NCBI GenBank assembly: GCA_016787665.1 | Contig: JAEUUC010000006.1 | Location: forward strand, 285,479-349,478 | From: Cyclobacteriaceae bacterium | GTDB lineage: Bacteria > Bacteroidota > Bacteroidia > Cytophagales > Cyclobacteriaceae | Reading direction: 5' to 3' | Length of the DNA: 64,000 nucleotides | Shown here: piece by piece, positions 61,454 to 64,000 of the stretch | How positions within the stretch are numbered: the stretch's first letter is position 1 | Layout: every line of letters begins with the position of its first letter | Program-made: the position numbers and the translations under genes | Notes under the pieces: model-generated | What the model was told of the DNA's origin: nothing | Seen by the model: only the letters and a program-made list of their open reading frames with translations | The model's database searches: none

Positions 61454-62602
61454 ATGAAGAAGTTGACGATTATTCTGCTGATGACCTGCTCCGCTTCGTG
61501 GGCCCAAAATCAGGGAGTACTCATTGGACAGGACACGCTCAACAACGTCATCACCACGGCCGTTCCCTTTCTTACGATCACACCGGATGCCCGAGCAGCC
61601 GGTATGGGCGAAGTAGGTGCTGCCCTCTCACCCGATGCGAATGCCGCCTATTGGAACGCGGGCAAACTAGCCTTTATCGAACAGGGTTATGGCGTATCGG
61701 CCTCCTACACCCCGTGGTTGGGCAAAATTATAAACGACATGTATGTCTTCTACTTGTCCGGCTTTTACAAGATTTCGAAAGAGCGCACAGTGGCCGCCTC
61801 CATGAAGTATTTTGATTTGGGCGAAATTCAGTTCAACAAGGGGCCTGACCCGGCTGATCAATTAGGGCGATACAATCCGCGTGAAGTTGCATTCGATATC
61901 ACATACTCTCAAATGTTGACACAGAACCTCGGCATCGGTGGTGCACTCCGGTACATTCACTCCAACCTCACGGGTGCGGTATCGGGAGCTGTGGATGCAC
62001 GCCCCGGAAATACCGTGGCCGTGGATATTGGAGTCTACTACACTAAGCCATTGGTCTCCTCAAACTCCTCGTATTCACTTGCCGCATCGATCACCAATAT
62101 TGGGGGCAAAATTTCATACTCCGATGCCACCGTAAAGGACTTTATTCCAACCAACCTTAGACTGGGTGGCGTTTTTACAACAGAACTTGATGCGTTCAAT
62201 TCGCTGAGTTTTGGGCTTGATGTGAACAAGTTGATGGTACCCAGCCCTGCACCCGGTAGCAAAGACAAATCACTCATCAGTGGTATGCTCGGATCATTCA
62301 GTGATGCCCAAGGGGGATTCAGCGAAGAAATTCGCGAGTTCATGTTGTCCATAGGAACCGAATATTGGTACAACAAGACATTTGCTGCGCGGTTGGGTTA
62401 CTTCAATGAGGCGCGAGATAAGGGCAACCGAAAATACCTCACGTTTGGCCTCGGCTTCCGAAAGGATAAGTTCGGAGTTGATGCGGCCTATCTGGTGCCC
62501 GTCAACAAACGGGAAAATGCGTTGGCCGAAACGCTTCGGTTCACCGTCATGATGAACTTCGAAGCTCGGGCCGAGCAAGAACAATCGAGTGCGGAGAATT
62601 GA
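61454..62602 (+). CDS. porV: Type IX secretion system outer-membrane protein PorV (LptO)
   Basis: PorV is the outer-membrane barrel that shuttles cargo from the translocon to PorU. The 382-residue protein has a signal peptide (KKLTIILLMTCSASWAQ) and a conserved N-terminal block TTAVPFLTITPDARAAGMGEVGAALSPDANAAYWNAGKLAF typical of the PorV/FadL-like family. A barrel of about 14 strands is expected. TATCTTTA at 61427-61434 is a near -7 match and may give extra transcription. Its stop overlaps the M16 gene start (TGATG). Confidence 0.94.
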   Translation: MKKLTIILLMTCSASWAQNQGVLIGQDTLNNVITTAVPFLTITPDARAAGMGEVGAALSPDANAAYWNAGKLAFIEQGYGVSASYTPWLGKIINDMYVFYLSGFYKISKERTVAASMKYFDLGEIQFNKGPDPADQLGRYNPREVAFDITYSQMLTQNLGIGGALRYIHSNLTGAVSGAVDARPGNTVAVDIGVYYTKPLVSSNSSYSLAASITNIGGKISYSDATVKDFIPTNLRLGGVFTTELDAFNSLSFGLDVNKLMVPSPAPGSKDKSLISGMLGSFSDAQGGFSEEIREFMLSIGTEYWYNKTFAARLGYFNEARDKGNRKYLTFGLGFRKDKFGVDAAYLVPVNKRENALAETLRFTVMMNFEARAEQEQSSAEN

Positions 62603-63846
62603 TGCTAAATCGTAGTACTCCACCGCCTTTTCAGGAGGCGGATATCATTGCAGCACCCATTCCGAAAAAAATACCGATTGGTGATATTGACCTTTGGTGG
62701 TTTGATCAGGTTGATCAACCTGCGGTTCGAATTGAGGTGGTGTGGTCGGCTGGCCGCTGGTTTGAACCAAAGCCGGGGGCATCGCATTTTCTCGCAGCCC
62801 TTCTCGATAAGGGTACCCGAAATCGTTCGGCTATCCAAATTGCCGAAACGCTTGAGTTTCACGGATCATCCGTAGAGGCGCAAAGCGGATATGACTATTT
62901 AACGCTGACATTGCTCTCCATCGAAAGCCAGTTGGCTAACGTACTTCCGTTGCTATTCGAAATCATTAATGAAAGTTCTTTTCCGGAGGATGAACTTCGA
63001 ATGGCCAAGAATATTTACTTACAAAACCTGCAGGTCAATCGGCAAAAGAATAGCTTCCTCGCATCAGTGGCTATGCGTGAAAACCTATTTGGATCGCATC
63101 ACCCCTACGGCTCCAGGTTGGAAGAGGCTGAGGTAGAAGAAATCTCAGTTAATTTGCTAACGCATTTTTTTCAGCAGGCTGGTCGCCCCGTTGTGTTTGT
63201 CACAGGTCGAATCTCCCCGAACGAGATCGAATTGCTCTGCAATTTCTTTCGCACGCATTCTTGGCGGGAAACACCGACCAAGACATTTGAGCCTCGATCA
63301 GGCCCATCAAAAATTCAGGTTGATAGGAAAGATAGTTTACAGACAGCACTCCGCCTTGCCAAGCTCTCAATTAACCGGCAACATGTGGATTATGCTGCCG
63401 TAGTGTTACTGAATCATATACTGGGCGGCTACTTCGGCTCACGTTTGATGCGAAATATTCGCGAGGAAAAAGGTCTGACCTATGGAATCTACGCAAGCAT
63501 CAATCCGTTCCTCAACGGAAGCGTTCAGTTTATTGCAGCAGATGTCAACAAGCAAAATTGCGATCTTGCCCTTGACGAGATTCGAAAAGAACTCGGGTTA
63601 CTGAATACCCTTAATGAAAACGAGCTAATGCTTGCTCGAAACCACTTCCTCGGCAGTTTGCAATTGGAAGTGGCTAACCCGTTTTCGATCGTAGATCGCT
63701 TTAGAACAACCCAGCTAATGGGTCTCACCCCGACTTTTTACGAACAACTGGCCACCGAAATCAAAGCCCTAACCATAGAGCGCCTTCAGGAAATGGCCAA
63801 GATTCATTTTGCTCCGAACGACTTCAATGAAATCGCAATCGGATAA
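62602..63846 (+). CDS. M16-family peptidase homologue lacking the zinc motif
   Basis: A 414-residue two-domain protein of the M16B type. Where active enzymes have HxxEH the sequence reads GASHFLAALLDKGTRN, so the second His and the Glu are missing. The second half keeps the partner-type features GGYFGSRLMRNIREEKGLTYGIYAS and RFRTTQLMG. It probably serves as the inactive subunit of a heterodimer, but no active partner lies beside it. No signal peptide is seen. It is coupled to porV by the TGATG overlap. Confidence 0.88.
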   Translation: MLNRSTPPPFQEADIIAAPIPKKIPIGDIDLWWFDQVDQPAVRIEVVWSAGRWFEPKPGASHFLAALLDKGTRNRSAIQIAETLEFHGSSVEAQSGYDYLTLTLLSIESQLANVLPLLFEIINESSFPEDELRMAKNIYLQNLQVNRQKNSFLASVAMRENLFGSHHPYGSRLEEAEVEEISVNLLTHFFQQAGRPVVFVTGRISPNEIELLCNFFRTHSWRETPTKTFEPRSGPSKIQVDRKDSLQTALRLAKLSINRQHVDYAAVVLLNHILGGYFGSRLMRNIREEKGLTYGIYASINPFLNGSVQFIAADVNKQNCDLALDEIRKELGLLNTLNENELMLARNHFLGSLQLEVANPFSIVDRFRTTQLMGLTPTFYEQLATEIKALTIERLQEMAKIHFAPNDFNEIAIG

Positions 63847-63906
63847 AAGTTTCGATTGTTAGCTTGAGTGGAGGTTTTGGCTTAGCCGTTTAGGCTATAA
63901 AAAAGA

Positions 63907-63932
63907 AAAGCCCTGTATGTCTACAGGGCTTT
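63907..63932 (-). terminator. Rho-independent terminator of the rRNA operon (also usable for the M16 gene)
   Basis: AAAGCCCTGTA (63907-63917) and TACAGGGCTTT (63922-63932) form a perfect 11-base-pair stem around TGTC. On the minus strand it is followed by TTTCTTTTTT, a strong T-run. It lies about 28 bases beyond the 5S rRNA 3' end. The plus side has only a short T tail. Confidence 0.85.
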
Positions 63933-63960
63933 GTTACCTCCTGGGAGGTTGATAAAAAAA

Positions 63961-64000
63961 GGCAACGACTTACTCTCCCGGATTTTACTCCAGTACCATC
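63961..64000 (-). rRNA. 5S ribosomal RNA, 3' end only (partial)
   Basis: On the minus strand the last 40 bases read as the 3' end of a 5S rRNA, with the conserved GGGAGAGTAAGTCGTTGCC and the preceding GGTACTGGAGT. The rest lies beyond the window edge, so an rRNA operon read toward this window is expected there. The flanking plus-strand sequence at 63936-63949 is a perfect palindrome (ACCTCC/GGAGGT). Confidence 0.85.

Overview
The window looks like a chromosomal segment of a Bacteroidota bacterium, most likely a Cytophagales member of the Chryseolinea/Ohtaekwangia type. This is inferred from gene content; no 16S gene is present. The main signs are the type IX secretion genes porU and porV, a TPP-riboswitch-controlled TonB-dependent receptor, and the order purH-mreB-mreC-mreD-mrdA-rodA. 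Several start codons are preceded by a TAnnTTTG -7 promoter element, the form used by the Bacteroidota housekeeping sigma factor. GC content appears to be near 50 percent. No insertion sequence, prophage, integrase or CRISPR array was seen, and the segment reads as core genome.

Region by region. 1-2030: end of a sensor kinase with its OmpR-type regulator, then tdk-recO on the minus strand. 2111-3082: an unrecognised conserved-looking protein. 3079-14130 (minus strand): Ric-like hemerythrin-ruvX, def-aminotransferase-omega-amidase, and purH-mreBCD-mrdA-rodA, covering cell-wall elongation and purine synthesis. 14242-22198: a C-terminal processing protease, a cation/proton antiporter, homogentisate dioxygenase, a BASS-family transporter, a thioesterase, purN and a UbiA-type prenyltransferase. 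22211-24934: a hairpin-forming repeat, then a TonB receptor under a TPP riboswitch. 25014-29179: a biotin carrier protein and pyrH-frr-lgt-like with two further genes. 29185-32341 (minus): a TPR/sulfatase-modifying-factor-like secreted protein, an ECF sigma factor and a putative anti-sigma factor. 32546-37239: selD-mnmH (2-selenouridine in tRNA), glmM and a cysteine desulfurase. 37236-43828: a CoA-transferase, a di-heme cytochrome c with a secreted partner, an alkyltransferase-like protein, two small secreted paralogues and a sodium:solute symporter. 43894-50305: clpS-recR, an aminotransferase with a heptose-7-phosphate kinase, a secreted protein and a LytS/LytT pair. 50391-56679: initiator tRNA, era, yicC, a large propeller/barrel protein and an FAD oxidoreductase. 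56720-63846: MBL hydrolase-pssA-porU-porV-M16 homologue. The last 40 bases are the 3' end of a 5S rRNA on the minus strand, so an rRNA operon continues beyond the window.

Genes are tightly packed. No gap above about 260 bases lacks a gene, and the longest one (24761-25013) holds the riboswitch. Many start codons follow a -7 element by only 4-25 bases, which implies very short leaders and helped choose start sites. Nothing in the window forces the conclusion of a wholly new system. The best leads are the riboswitch-controlled receptor, the ECF/anti-sigma/TPR-FGE cassette, the two stand-alone sorting-domain-like secreted proteins, the 1108-residue propeller/barrel protein, and the M16 homologue without a zinc site in the porUV operon.
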